From assembly GCF_001435095.1 (NCBI RefSeq), contig NZ_AZFC01000016.1, positions 62,001 through 126,000 on the forward strand: a DNA stretch of 64,000 nucleotides, written 5' to 3'. This DNA comes from Levilactobacillus spicheri DSM 15429. GTDB taxonomy: Bacteria > Bacillota > Bacilli > Lactobacillales > Lactobacillaceae. A program made the translations under genes and the position numbers. Below are positions 40,741-49,491 of the stretch, in pieces. The notes below the pieces were generated by a model. That model was not told the origin of the DNA, searched no databases, and saw only the letters and a list, made by a program, of their open reading frames with translations. Numbering within the stretch: the stretch's first letter is position 1; each line of letters opens with the position of its first letter.

Positions 40741-42168
40741 TTATTGTAAAGCCTTGGCATCGACCCAGTAGTTGGTTTTGTCGCCACTAAACTGGATCCG
40801 GTACCAGGTCGTCCTGTAGGCCGGCTTGACCGCCTTCTGGTTGATGGTGACCTTGGTCCCCACCTTGGCCTTCTTCGGCCACTTTAACGTGACCTGGTCG
40901 AAGTGGGTCTTCTTCACGTGGTTATACGGGTGGTACTTCGCGTAGGACTTGCCCAGCTTCTTGGTACCGCTCGCCGCCGTGTACACGGCATAATCGTAGT
41001 CGGGACTGACCTTCTGGGTCGCCGCGGCCACCCAGACCTTCTGGTCACCGACCTTGATGCGGTACCAGGTGGTCTGGATGCCGTCTTGGGTCTTGACCGC
41101 CTGATTGTCGGCCGCATAGCTCTTAGCCGTCAGGTCACTCAATTTGCCCTGAGCCTTCGCCAGGTACGGAGAATTATAGACGTGATCGTAGTAGTTCCCG
41201 GTCGCGGTCGTACTCAGCTTGACGGTCGCCTTCCCCGCGGTGTATTTGACCGTGGGCAAGGTCAGCGCCTTGGTGTAGACCCAGTACTTTTTAGCGGATT
41301 TACTGGTTGAGAAACGAATCCGGTACCAGGTGGTCTTCTTGCCAGTCTGCGGGTCCTGCTTGACGCCCCGCATATCGAGGTAGACCGTCTGCCCCACGTA
41401 GGGCTTGACCTTGGACCAGGCCGTCTTGGTGACGTCGGCCCGGGTACCCTTGACGTGGTTATAGAGCCGGTAGCTGGTGTAGCGACTACTCAGATGGGCC
41501 GACTGGTTGCCGGTCGCGCCATGGTAAGTCGCGGTCGCGTAAACCACCGCGGGCGCACTGCTACTGCTGCTAGCCGCGCTCGAGGAACTGCTGCTGGCCG
41601 CACTGGCCGCATCCAGCGTCGCCAAGTTGTACTGTTTGATGATGGAAATCAGGCTGGCGCCATAGGTCGGCGCCGTCGCGTAGGTGTTGGTCAACGCATT
41701 GGCCGCATCCGCATAGGTGGCCGCGTTCTCCCGCCAGGTCCCGCTGTAAATGGTCGGGTTATAGTCCGTCCCATTCCGCAGGAGCTTAGCGTTATCGGTC
41801 ATTGACGCCTTGGCGCTCGGATACTTCCGAAAGTTGGCGTTGGTGTAGTACAGTTGCCCGTTCGCATCGTATTCCGCCGTCTGCATCGCCACGGACTGCC
41901 CGTTATAGCTCCCTTTAATCCCAAAGTAGTTATTGGCTTGGACCGTCAATTGACTGGTCCCCCAGGCGCTTTCTAGGGCCGCCTGCGCCATCATGACGGA
42001 CGGGTAGAGTTTATATTGATTCGCCACCGTTTTGACGGGGCTCTTCAACGAGGAAATGAAGCCTTGTGGATCGGTGGTCGTCGCCGCATGACTGGTCAAC
42101 CCCATCGCACTGCCAATCCCGGCGCCCGTAATCAGCACCGCAATCAGCCATCGTTTTGTTCGCATCAT
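40741..42168 (-). CDS. Secreted glucosaminidase with SH3-like wall-binding repeats
   Basis: 475-residue exported peptidoglycan hydrolase. The signal peptide ends near TSHA/A (about 29). A glucosaminidase/FlgJ-type domain covers about 35-190 (YPSVMMAQAALESAWGTSQL with the catalytic Glu, then NNYFGIKGSYNG). A serine-rich linker (about 195-215) leads to about four SH3b-like repeats, each ending TTWYRI plus a Trp-rich strand (for example YWVYTKAL, YWVDAKAL). It probably cleaves or binds the wall during growth. AAGGGGG precedes two consecutive ATGs. Confidence 0.88.
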   Translation of the reverse strand: MMRTKRWLIAVLITGAGIGSAMGLTSHAATTTDPQGFISSLKSPVKTVANQYKLYPSVMMAQAALESAWGTSQLTVQANNYFGIKGSYNGQSVAMQTAEYDANGQLYYTNANFRKYPSAKASMTDNAKLLRNGTDYNPTIYSGTWRENAATYADAANALTNTYATAPTYGASLISIIKQYNLATLDAASAASSSSSSAASSSSSAPAVVYATATYHGATGNQSAHLSSRYTSYRLYNHVKGTRADVTKTAWSKVKPYVGQTVYLDMRGVKQDPQTGKKTTWYRIRFSTSKSAKKYWVYTKALTLPTVKYTAGKATVKLSTTATGNYYDHVYNSPYLAKAQGKLSDLTAKSYAADNQAVKTQDGIQTTWYRIKVGDQKVWVAAATQKVSPDYDYAVYTAASGTKKLGKSYAKYHPYNHVKKTHFDQVTLKWPKKAKVGTKVTINQKAVKPAYRTTWYRIQFSGDKTNYWVDAKALQ

Positions 42169-42269
42169 GATACCGGTTTCCCCCTTAAAATCGTTTCAGC
42201 TCCAGAATACCATAATTCCGGGAACTGGCGGGAGAAAACTTGCCGGATCACACTGCTTTTTCGGATAAG

Positions 42270-42998
42270 TTAGTTCAATTTGCTAGCCGCGGCCTGGTCT
42301 AAGATGACGGTCACGTTGGGGTGCGTTTGTAGGTAGCTGGCCGGCACGTCGGGCGTGACCGGTCCTTGCAGCATCGCGGCCACGGCATCGGCCTTCGCGG
42401 CGCCGTAAGCCACCATCAGAATCTGCTTGGCCTTTAAGATCGAGCCAATCCCCATGGAGTACGCGTAACGGGGAACCTCGTCGGCGTTGTCAAAGAAACG
42501 CGCGTTGGCTTCGATGGTTGACTCGGTCAGCGCCACCTTGTGCGTGGTCGAGGTCGGATCCGTCCCGGGTTCGTTAAACCCGATGTGGCCGTTTTGGCCC
42601 AAGCCTAACAGTTGCAGGTCGATTGGATTGGCCTTGATCAGGGCATCGTAGAGCTGGGTCTCCTCGTCCGCGTCCGGGTTCATCCCGTCCGGTACGAAGG
42701 AGTGAGCAAACGGCTTGGCGTTGAACAGGTGCTGCTGCATGAAGTAGTGGTAGCTTTGCGGATGATCCGCCGTTAAGCCCACGTACTCGTCCAGGTTGAT
42801 CGACGTTAGCCGACTGAAGTCGAGGTCACTGGCCGCCAACTCATCATAGATGGTCACTGGCGTACTCCCCGTCGCTAGACCCAGGACCTGGGCGCCATTG
42901 TCCAAAGCATTTTCGAACACTTTAAAACCGGCTAACCCACCGGCAGTCTGATTTTGAACAACTTGAACGTGCATGTTGGTCTTTGCTTGTTGCATCAT
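42270..42998 (-). CDS. nagB: Glucosamine-6-phosphate deaminase
   Basis: 242 residues. Converts glucosamine-6-phosphate to fructose-6-phosphate and ammonia. Motifs: LATGSTP for phosphate binding, [10 protein letters not shown] with the catalytic Asp and [16 protein letters not shown] with the catalytic His. The start ATG 42998 follows AAGGGG with eight-base spacing. It opposes GlmS, encoded close by, and its promoter carries two NagR-like boxes. Confidence 0.96.
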   Translation of the reverse strand: MMQQAKTNMHVQVVQNQTAGGLAGFKVFENALDNGAQVLGLATGSTPVTIYDELAASDLDFSRLTSINLDEYVGLTADHPQSYHYFMQQHLFNAKPFAHSFVPDGMNPDADEETQLYDALIKANPIDLQLLGLGQNGHIGFNEPGTDPTSTTHKVALTESTIEANARFFDNADEVPRYAYSMGIGSILKAKQILMVAYGAAKADAVAAMLQGPVTPDVPASYLQTHPNVTVILDQAAASKLN

Positions 42999-43020
42999 AT
43001 CAAATTCCCCTTCTCTTCTC

Positions 43021-43063
43021 AATGGTATAGCCCAATTATAAACGCTCTAGACCAATTTTGCAA
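43021..43063 (-). promoter_or_regulatory. nagB promoter with two dre (NagR)-like boxes
   Basis: TTGCAA (43063-43058), 17-base spacer, TATAAT (43040-43035). Box 1, AATTGGTCTAGAGC (minus strand, 43057-43044), fills the spacer; box 2, AATGGTATAGCCCAATT (43021-43037), covers the transcription start. Both resemble the ATTGGTATAGAC-type operators of NagR/YvoA. No NagR gene is in the window. Confidence 0.65.
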
Positions 43064-43128
43064 GCTTTTCGCCCATACCAAAAGGCGAGACCCATCAGGG
43101 AGTCACCTATTATTCTGTCGAGGATAAT

Positions 43129-43159
43129 AAAAAAGACGGTCCCGTATGACGGTGCCGTC
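43129..43159 (-). terminator. Terminator of the 40-residue basic protein gene
   Basis: GACGG pairs with CCGTC with further inner pairing; the minus strand reads six Ts after the stem. It begins six bases after the stop codon. Confidence 0.7.
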
Positions 43160-43164
43160 CTAGT

Positions 43165-43287
43165 TTATTTCCGCCGATCGCCACGGCGGTTGGCGCTTAA
43201 CGCGTTCTGCTGCTTCCGGAATTTCTCGAAAGTCGCATCGCGTTGCTTTTGGTTCTTATGTGAGTTTTCACGTTTCGTGTACTTCAT
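43165..43287 (-). CDS. Small highly basic protein, 40 residues
   Basis: Too short for ordinary gene calling but has GGGAGG at good spacing, a complete reading frame and its own terminator. The peptide, starting MKYTKRENSHKNQKQRDATF and ending NRRGDRRK, is about one third Lys/Arg with several Gln/Asn, with no hydrophobic stretch, so a nucleic-acid- or ribosome-associated role is conceivable. No family recognised. Confidence 0.65.
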   Translation of the reverse strand: MKYTKRENSHKNQKQRDATFEKFRKQQNALSANRRGDRRK

Positions 43288-43402
43288 GTTCGTCGCCTCC
43301 CTTTCCGGGTGTTATGGAAACACTATATAACGAAAAGTTAGGTTGTGCAAGATTTCTGTTCGATTCGGCATCAACAATTCAGGCGTCACTGAGGGACCAT
43401 TC

Positions 43403-43552
43403 GCTACACGCCGGCGAGCAAGCCGGTCGAGGTGGGCACGACTCCAAAGCCTCGAAAATCACGAGTCTCCGGAGATTGGCCTTGGTGTAATCCGGCAAAG
43501 AACGCCGAATAACACCAATTTCACCACGGCCAGCAAGTCGCCTCTGTTCCGC
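43403..43552 (+). repeat. Family 1 structured intergenic repeat, copy B1
   Basis: P1 is GGTCG-A-GGTG (43425-43434) with CACC-A-CGGCC (43522-43531). P2 outer CTCC/GGAG and inner CTCG/CGAG; P3 outer TTGGTGT/ACACCAA (43482-43488 with 43512-43518) and inner CCGGC/GCCGA-like with one mismatch. The left flank adds hairpin P0 (GCCGG/CCGGT). Confidence 0.8.
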
Positions 43553-43669
43553 TGACATAGCCGGTCATAGAAAGGTAACAGGAAATGAGTCCAACACACC
43601 GATCCCCGGAACGTTTGTCGATATCTGGTAGGATGGCCACGACACTTAAAACAAGTTACCACATTGTTA

Positions 43670-43823
43670 GCGGAACGGAGCCGACTTGATTCCCCGTAGT
43701 GAAATTGTTCTTAGCCGGGGAGGACCTTCCCGGCTTAGAACAAGGTCGAGTTCCGGAGACTCGGGTTGTGAGGCTTCGGAATCGTGCCCACTACGGGAAA
43801 TCTTGCTCGGCGCAGTGCAGCGG
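43670..43823 (-). repeat. Family 1 structured intergenic repeat, copy B2
   Basis: Inverted with respect to B1, 118 bases away. P1 is CCCGTAGTG/CACTACGGG (43693-43701 with 43789-43797, perfect 9 bp). P2 outer TTCCG/CGGAA; P3 outer TTGTTCT/AGAACAA and inner AGCCGGG/CCCGGCT. The most diverged copy, yet every stem is kept. Confidence 0.8.
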
Positions 43824-43841
43824 CCAGCCATCCGCAATCTT

Positions 43842-43928
43842 GGTCGGCTTGCTCGCCGGTGTGCAGCGCCCAGCCACCCCGCAAATCCATGACAGTCTCA
43901 GCCGGCCTGCTCACCGGCATGGAGCGTC
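43842..43928 (-). repeat. Two Family 1 end fragments in tandem
   Basis: GGTCGGCTTGCTCGCCGGTG (43842-43861) and GCCGGCCTGCTCACCGGCAT (43901-43920) are both the P0 hairpin end of the element. The stretch 43288-43990 (703 bases) holds copies B1 and B2, these fragments and the glmS terminator; the only other ORF (43585-43689) overlaps copy B2 and is not credible. Confidence 0.6.
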
Positions 43929-43943
43929 CACCCACCGTACCCG

Positions 43944-43977
43944 ACAAAAAAGAACCCAGGGCGTTGGCCCCAGGTTC
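43944..43977 (-). terminator. glmS terminator
   Basis: GAACC/GGTTC and GGGC/GCCC stack with a symmetric CA/CA internal loop; the minus strand continues TTTTTTG. Confidence 0.75.
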
Positions 43978-43990
43978 CCGTTATGAACCA

Positions 43991-45805
43991 TTATTCAACT
44001 GTCACACTCTTGGCTAAGTTCCGTGGCTTGTCCACGTCTAAGCCCTTGTTCAAGCTGGTGTAGTAAGCCAGCAATTGGGCTGGAACCACACTCAGTAACG
44101 GCATCAGCATCTCGTCAACGTCCGGCAAGACCAGGTTATCGCCGTCGATGGCTAAGCCTTCGCGCACGATGGTCATGGTCTTTGCGCCCCGCGCCATGGT
44201 CTCTTGCAGGTTGCTCCGGGTCAGACCGGCCGTCTTGGCCTGCGTCACGAACCCGATCACCGGCGTGCCGTCTTCGATCAAGGCAATCGTCCCGTGCTTC
44301 AGCTCACCGGAGGCAAACCCTTCGGCCTGAACGTAAGAGATTTCCTTCAACTTAAGCGCTGCTTCCAATGAAACGGCGTGGTCGATGCCCCGGCCGATGT
44401 AGAAGGCCTTGTTCGAGGTCATCAGGTAGTCGTTGGCCAGCTTTTCAATCGTGGCCTTTTCGTCCACGATGGCCTGCATGCCCGTTGCCACGAAGCCCAA
44501 TTGTTGCCGCACGTTGAAGTTCTGGGCCACGATTTGGTCCTTCACTTCACCCAAGGCCTTGGCCAGGATAGCTTCCAGCGCAATTTGTGCGGTGTACGCT
44601 TTGGTGGAGGCCACGGCGATTTCTGGGCCGGCGTGCAACAGCAGCGTGTAGGTCGCTTCACGGGATAACGTGGAGTTCTGCACGTTGGTGATGGTCAGGC
44701 TTGGGTAGCCCGCGTCGTTGACGTTGACCAACACTTCCCGACTGTCGGCCGTTTCCCCTGATTGACTCAGGAAGATAAAGAACGGCTTGTCCGACAGCAT
44801 CGGTTGTTCGTAGGCGAATTCGGACGACACGTGGACTTCCGTTGGGATGTGTGCTAGGCGTTCGAAGAGGCGCTTCCCGATCAGGCCGGCGTGGTAACTG
44901 GTCCCGGCCCCCACGATGTACAGGCGGTCGGCGTCCTGTAACGCCTTGATCAGCTTTTCATCGAATTGAGGTTCGCCGTGTTCGGACAGGTAGGTCTGGG
45001 CCAACTTCCGCATCACGTTCGGTTGTTCGTCGACTTCCTTCAGCATGTAGAACGGGTAAGTCCCCTTGTCGGTCTCGTCGGCGTTCATGTCCACGTGGTA
45101 GGTCTTCCGTTCAACCGGGTTCCCATCAGCATCCTGAACGTGAACGGCATTTGGCGTCACCGTGACCACTTCGCCATCCATGATTTCCATGAAGTCGTGG
45201 GTCTCCCGTAACATGGCCATGGCGTCGGAGCAGACCACGTTAAAGCCGTCGGCGACCCCGATCAGTAACGGACTCTTGTTCTTCGCAACGAATAACGTGT
45301 CGGGTTGTTCGCGGTCCATCAGCAAGAAGGCGTACGAGCCTTTCAACAGGCTCAGGGTCTTCAGGAAGGCGGACTTGGCGTCCAGGTCTTCTTCGACGGC
45401 GAACTTGTCGATCAGTTGAACGACGACTTCGGTATCCGTTTGACTCTTAAAGGCGACGTCGCTTAAGTATTGCGCCTTTAATTCTTGGAAGTTGTCGATG
45501 ACCCCGTTGTGGACCAGGTAGAACCGGTCATCGTTGGAGAAGTGCGGGTGCGCGTTGTCCACGCTAACGACCCCGTGGGTAGCCCAACGCGTGTGGCCAA
45601 TCCCGGTCGACCCGTGAACGTCGGGCGTGATCTTTTCGCGTAATTGCGAGATCCGACCCTTGGTCTTAACCAGGTAGTCGTTGCCCTTTTGGTCGTTGAC
45701 GTAGATTCCGGCAGAGTCATAGCCCCGGTACTCCAACTTTTGAAGTCCCTCAACTAAAATCTTGACGGCATTATCGTTTCCTGTAACCCCAACAATTCCA
45801 CACAT
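43991..45805 (-). CDS. glmS: Glutamine-fructose-6-phosphate aminotransferase
   Basis: 604 residues; makes glucosamine-6-phosphate from fructose-6-phosphate and glutamine, the first step to UDP-GlcNAc and peptidoglycan. The N-terminal glutaminase domain starts MCGIVGVTG with the nucleophile Cys2. Two SIS sugar-binding domains follow (GAGTSYHAGL and SQSGETADS). The end LAKSVTVE is typical. Start set by Cys2. The leader (45806-45932) has a hairpin and a dre-like box; no glmS ribozyme was recognised. Confidence 0.97.
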   Translation of the reverse strand: MCGIVGVTGNDNAVKILVEGLQKLEYRGYDSAGIYVNDQKGNDYLVKTKGRISQLREKITPDVHGSTGIGHTRWATHGVVSVDNAHPHFSNDDRFYLVHNGVIDNFQELKAQYLSDVAFKSQTDTEVVVQLIDKFAVEEDLDAKSAFLKTLSLLKGSYAFLLMDREQPDTLFVAKNKSPLLIGVADGFNVVCSDAMAMLRETHDFMEIMDGEVVTVTPNAVHVQDADGNPVERKTYHVDMNADETDKGTYPFYMLKEVDEQPNVMRKLAQTYLSEHGEPQFDEKLIKALQDADRLYIVGAGTSYHAGLIGKRLFERLAHIPTEVHVSSEFAYEQPMLSDKPFFIFLSQSGETADSREVLVNVNDAGYPSLTITNVQNSTLSREATYTLLLHAGPEIAVASTKAYTAQIALEAILAKALGEVKDQIVAQNFNVRQQLGFVATGMQAIVDEKATIEKLANDYLMTSNKAFYIGRGIDHAVSLEAALKLKEISYVQAEGFASGELKHGTIALIEDGTPVIGFVTQAKTAGLTRSNLQETMARGAKTMTIVREGLAIDGDNLVLPDVDEMLMPLLSVVPAQLLAYYTSLNKGLDVDKPRNLAKSVTVE

Positions 45806-45880
45806 AATTTTTCTTCCTTTGCTTGAGGCGGGTTTCTGAAAACTCCCCGGCTCAGATTAGTTTAATAGGTTGTGATGCTG

Positions 45881-45921
45881 GCTTCCATGAAAATTGGTAT
45901 AGACTGAAACACCATGAAAGC
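45881..45921 (-). promoter_or_regulatory. glmS leader hairpin containing a dre-like box
   Basis: Ten base pairs (GCTTTCATGG with TCATGGAAGC, two G-U) enclose a 21-base loop. Much of the box ATTGGTATAGACTG (45893-45906), a good match to NagR operators, lies in the loop, about 26-39 bases after the predicted transcription start. Confidence 0.55.
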
Positions 45922-45938
45922 TATCCCTGAATGACTAT

Positions 45939-45967
45939 ACTTTACAGCGTTCGCCCGAGGTTGTCAA
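45939..45967 (-). promoter_or_regulatory. glmS promoter
   Basis: TTGACA (45967-45962), 17-base spacer, TAAAGT (45944-45939), giving a leader of about 127 nt. Confidence 0.75.
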
Positions 45968-46030
45968 TTAGTAAAATCTAAAATGGTATATCATAGTTTT
46001 AATATTTGCTTAAGCCCGTGACCAACCGAT

Positions 46031-46064
46031 CAAAAAAGCCCCCCAGCAACCTTGCTGGAGAGCT
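46031..46064 (-). terminator. glmM terminator
   Basis: CCAGCA/TGCTGG with outer AGC/GCT pairing; the minus strand ends in TTTTTTG. It terminates the cdaA-cdaR-glmM operon. Confidence 0.8.
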
Positions 46065-46076
46065 TCGCGTATCATT

Positions 46077-47435
46077 TTATTCAGCGACGCCCACTTCGGC
46101 GCGAACCACGTCAGCGATTCGTTCCACGTAGGTCGCCACGGCTTCCTCGGTTGGTGCTTCCGCCATCACCCGTAACAGGGGTTCCGTCCCGGAAGGCCGA
46201 ACCAAGACCCGGCCGTCGCCGTTCATTTCCTTTTCAACGGTGGCGATCATCGCCTGCACCTGTGGGTTGTTCAGGGCCGCTTGCTTGTCCGCGACCTTGA
46301 CGTTGACCAGCTTTTGCGGGTAGGTCGTCACGTCGGCGGCCAGCTCGGACAGCTTCTTGCCGGTGGCCTTCAGGATGTGCAACAGTTGCAGGCTGGTCAG
46401 CAGGCCATCCCCGGTGGTGTTGAAGTCCAAGAACACGATGTGCCCAGACTGTTCGCCCCCCAGGTTGTACCCGGACTTGAGCATCTCTTCGACCACGTAA
46501 CGGTCCCCGACCTTGGTCTTGACAGACTTCAGGTCGTGGGCTTCCATGGCCTTGTACATCCCCAGGTTACTCATGACGGTCGTCACGATGGTGTCCTTCT
46601 TCAAGCGGCCGTGTTCCGCCATGTACTTGCCACAAATGTACATGATCTTGTCACCGTCGACGAGGTTGCCTTGTTCGTCGACCGCGATGCACCGGTCCCC
46701 GTCACCATCAAAGGCCAACCCGATTTGCGCGCCCTGGTCGACCACGAACTTCTGCAGGTTCTCGGGATGCGTTGACCCGACTTGGTCGTTGATGTTGACC
46801 CCGTTCGGGTTCGTTGCCATGGTGTCGAAGTCCAGGTCAAAGTCGGCGTATAACCGGGAGACCAAACCGCTGGTCGATCCGTTAGCGGCGTCGACCGCGA
46901 TGTGCAGGCCGTTCAGGTCGTCGGAGATCGTTTGTTCCAAGAACTGAATGTACTTTTGGCTGCCTTCGGAGTAGTCTTCCACGGTGCCTAAGCCGTCCGT
47001 GGTTGGCCGGGGCAGGTCGTCAGTCGGCGCGTCCAACAGGGCTTCGATCTCTTCTTCCATCTCGTCGGACAGCTTGTAGCCGTCGTTCCCGAAGTACTTG
47101 ATACCGTTATATTCAGCCGGGTTGTGCGAGGCCGTGATCATGACCCCGGCAGCGGCGCCCTGCGTGCGGACCAGGTAGGCCACGGCTGGCGTGGTGATGA
47201 CGCCCAACCGTAAGACTTCGATGCCGACCGATAACAACCCCGCGACCAGCGCATTTTCCAGCAGCTGACCGGAGATCCGGGTATCCCGGGCCACCAGCAC
47301 TTGGGGATGCTTGTTCTCGCTATCCGCGTGTTGGGTCAGGACGTAGCCCCCGAAGCGGCCGACCTTAAAGGCTAATTCCGGCGTTAACTCTTGGTTCGCA
47401 ACGCCCCGTACACCATCAGTTCCAAAGTATTTCAT
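46077..47435 (-). CDS. glmM: Phosphoglucosamine mutase
   Basis: 452 residues. Converts glucosamine-6-phosphate to glucosamine-1-phosphate. The phosphoserine is Ser103 in TASHNP, the metal loop DGDGDR is near residue 247 and the C-terminal phosphate site reads [11 protein letters not shown]. It begins [11 protein letters not shown] at ATG 47435, eight bases after GAGGA. Last gene of the c-di-AMP operon; CdaR and GlmM are known to modulate CdaA. Confidence 0.97.
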   Translation of the reverse strand: MKYFGTDGVRGVANQELTPELAFKVGRFGGYVLTQHADSENKHPQVLVARDTRISGQLLENALVAGLLSVGIEVLRLGVITTPAVAYLVRTQGAAAGVMITASHNPAEYNGIKYFGNDGYKLSDEMEEEIEALLDAPTDDLPRPTTDGLGTVEDYSEGSQKYIQFLEQTISDDLNGLHIAVDAANGSTSGLVSRLYADFDLDFDTMATNPNGVNINDQVGSTHPENLQKFVVDQGAQIGLAFDGDGDRCIAVDEQGNLVDGDKIMYICGKYMAEHGRLKKDTIVTTVMSNLGMYKAMEAHDLKSVKTKVGDRYVVEEMLKSGYNLGGEQSGHIVFLDFNTTGDGLLTSLQLLHILKATGKKLSELAADVTTYPQKLVNVKVADKQAALNNPQVQAMIATVEKEMNGDGRVLVRPSGTEPLLRVMAEAPTEEAVATYVERIADVVRAEVGVAE

Positions 47436-47469
47436 GACAGAATTCCTCATTTCTCAAATTTGACTTGCG

Positions 47470-48432
47470 TTAATTGGCCGTTGCTTTCACGGTCACCTTA
47501 ATCGTGGCCGGATCAAACGCGGTCACGTGATTGTCGTTGGTATCCAGCGTCACCGTCTTGGTCGCCTGGCTCTTCACGTCACTCACATCGACGTCCACCG
47601 CCACACTGCTCAGGGACTTCAACTGCGAGGCACTGCCAAACGCCTTGACTGACGTCACGTTGCTACTTAGTTTATACGTCGTCCCGGACGCGCCATTCTT
47701 GGCGTTTAACTTCACATCGACGGTCTTGCTCTCGCCCTCCGAGGTGATCGGCAGGTTGACCGTCGTGGTCGACGGCGTCAAGATGACGTTGACCGTCTTG
47801 CCACTGCTGTCGAGCGCCTCGATCACCGCTTGGTTATTGACCGTCTTCTTGGTGTTCTGCGGCACGGACAGCTGGGCAATGACCTGGCTGACCCGGGCGA
47901 TCTCGTTCGCCGCCCCGGTGGCCTTGACGTTGGTCACGTCGGTCGTCGCCGTGCCGGCGGTGTAGCCCGCCGCGATATTTTGTTTATTATACCGAACCTT
48001 GACCGGGAACGAGACCGTCCGCCGCGGCTCGATGTCCACCGTGATTTTAGCCGGATTGATGCTCGACTCGATCTCGTGATTCAGGCCCTCCTGGTGCAGG
48101 GTGACCTGATGCTTGCCCACGCCCAGGTCACTCAACGCGGCGTACACCTTAAAGTTCTGGGTGTTTGCCGTGGTGGTGACCAGCGCGAGCGGGCCCTTCA
48201 GCGTGACCTTCACCCGTTCCGGATAGCCGGTCACAAAGTACTTGTTACTGTTAACGTTCAACTGCAACGGTACCGAGACCGTGACCGTCTTGGTGGCGGT
48301 CAGCGAAGTCTTACCGGTGTTGGTCTGATTGCTGCTCGACGACTGGGTACTATTGACGTAAAAGAACAGCAGGACGGCCAAGATCAGCGCTAAGACCCGG
48401 TACAGCCACGTCGCGTAGTGCTCATTTTTCAT
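47470..48432 (-). CDS. cdaR: CdaA regulator, YbbR-domain protein
   Basis: 320 residues with an N-terminal membrane anchor (LYRVLALILAVLLFFYVNS) and about three YbbR beta-domains outside the cell (for example YFVTGYPERVKVTLKGP, TYKLSSNVTSVKAFGSA). Regulates the diadenylate cyclase through contact at the membrane. Its ATG overlaps the cdaA stop by one base (TAATG), so expression is coupled. Confidence 0.93.
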   Translation of the reverse strand: MKNEHYATWLYRVLALILAVLLFFYVNSTQSSSSNQTNTGKTSLTATKTVTVSVPLQLNVNSNKYFVTGYPERVKVTLKGPLALVTTTANTQNFKVYAALSDLGVGKHQVTLHQEGLNHEIESSINPAKITVDIEPRRTVSFPVKVRYNKQNIAAGYTAGTATTDVTNVKATGAANEIARVSQVIAQLSVPQNTKKTVNNQAVIEALDSSGKTVNVILTPSTTTVNLPITSEGESKTVDVKLNAKNGASGTTYKLSSNVTSVKAFGSASQLKSLSSVAVDVDVSDVKSQATKTVTLDTNDNHVTAFDPATIKVTVKATAN

Positions 48433-49280
48433 TAGCTGCGCCCCCCGTGAATGCGTTTATCGATCCAGTCCAGCGCGGTCTCCAAGAAGTTATGGTTCTT
48501 CGCCGCCTCTTCGTTGACCAACTCGTGCCGCAAGAACTTCAGATAGTCTTCCTGCGTCAAGCCCCGAAGCAGTTCATTGTTCTTGGTGATGGACACCTCA
48601 CCGGTCTCTTCCGAAATCACGATGGTCAACGCATCGGTGACTTCCGAGATCCCCACGGCCGCCCGGTGACGCGTCCCCAATTCCTTAGGAATCAGGTTGC
48701 TTTCTGACAGCGGCAAGTAGGCGGCGGCCACCGCGATCCGGTTGTTGCGGATGATGACCGCCCCATCATGCAGGGGCGTGTTCGGAATGAAGATGTTGAT
48801 CAGGAGTTCCCCGGTCAGCTCGGCATCCAGATTAATGCCCGTTTCGATGTAGTCCTCCAGTCCCGTGTCCTGCTGGATGGTCATTAACGCCCCGATCCGC
48901 CGTTTCGACATGTACTGGATGGCTTTATCCAAACCCGCAATCATCTTGTTGGCGGCTTCATTCTCGTGCCGCATCCGCACAAAGAGCGATCCGCGGCCCA
49001 GATGTTCCAGCCCCCGACGAATTTCAGGCTGGAAAATGATAATGACCGCAATGACACCCCAGTTGATGACTTGGTCCATTAACCAAGAGACCGTGTTCAA
49101 GCCAAAGTAGCTACTGATGACCTTGACCACCAGAATCAAAATAACGCCCCGGAAGAGTTGAATGGCCTTGGTTCCGCGCAACATGACGATCAGTTCGTAG
49201 ATGACGAACCAGACCACCAGAATGTCCAAAACGTTGACCAAATTTCCTAATGTTAGGAGATTTCCCCAATTTAGGTTCAC
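48432..49280 (-). CDS. cdaA: Diadenylate cyclase
   Basis: Makes cyclic di-AMP from two ATP at the membrane, controlling potassium and wall homeostasis. 282 residues: three N-terminal membrane helices (about 10-85) and a DAC domain with DGA (about 172-174, in NTPLHDGAVII) and RHR (about 204-206, in GTRHRAAVGISE). The start is GTG at 49280, eight bases after GGAGG; an ATG at 49313 is in frame but overlaps the -10 box, so it is unlikely. Heads the operon cdaA-cdaR-glmM. Confidence 0.95.
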   Translation of the reverse strand: MNLNWGNLLTLGNLVNVLDILVVWFVIYELIVMLRGTKAIQLFRGVILILVVKVISSYFGLNTVSWLMDQVINWGVIAVIIIFQPEIRRGLEHLGRGSLFVRMRHENEAANKMIAGLDKAIQYMSKRRIGALMTIQQDTGLEDYIETGINLDAELTGELLINIFIPNTPLHDGAVIIRNNRIAVAAAYLPLSESNLIPKELGTRHRAAVGISEVTDALTIVISEETGEVSITKNNELLRGLTQEDYLKFLRHELVNEEAAKNHNFLETALDWIDKRIHGGRS

Positions 49281-49311
49281 ATTTTTCCCCTCCAAATTGA
49301 ATTCAGATTTC

Positions 49312-49320
49312 ATTATATCA
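49312..49320 (-). promoter_or_regulatory. cdaA promoter -10 (extended)
   Basis: TGA TATAAT (minus strand, 49320-49312); the -35 is weak. The leader would be only about 25 nt, which supports the GTG start. Confidence 0.6.
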
Positions 49321-49439
49321 CGGCCCCTATCTTTCCGCCTTAATTCCCCCCAATGTCACGCAAATGCTGGCTAGAAAAGTGACCAAATTTACAAAATTTC
49401 TTAAGAGCGGCCTCAGTCAGTTAGACCCGTAACGTTTTC

Positions 49440-49491
49440 TGGTAAGATAGAAAGCGTTAACTAGGAAACGGACACCATTCCGCTGTAAGAT
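49440..49491 (+). promoter_or_regulatory. Two tandem extended -10 promoters ahead of the DUF1361 gene
   Basis: TGGTAAGATAGA (49440-49451) and TGTAAGATAGAGG (49484-49496) are repeated 43 bases apart; each has TGn before TAAGAT. No -35 stands out. Confidence 0.45.

Noticed and set aside
43585-43689. 34-codon frame with a weak ribosome binding site
   Set aside because: It overlaps Family 1 copy B2 and starts in the spacer between copies; similar frames in other copies do not keep the same sequence.
45806-45932. glmS ribozyme in the glmS leader
   Set aside because: No segment of the leader resembled the conserved core I know; only a simple hairpin and an operator-like box were found.
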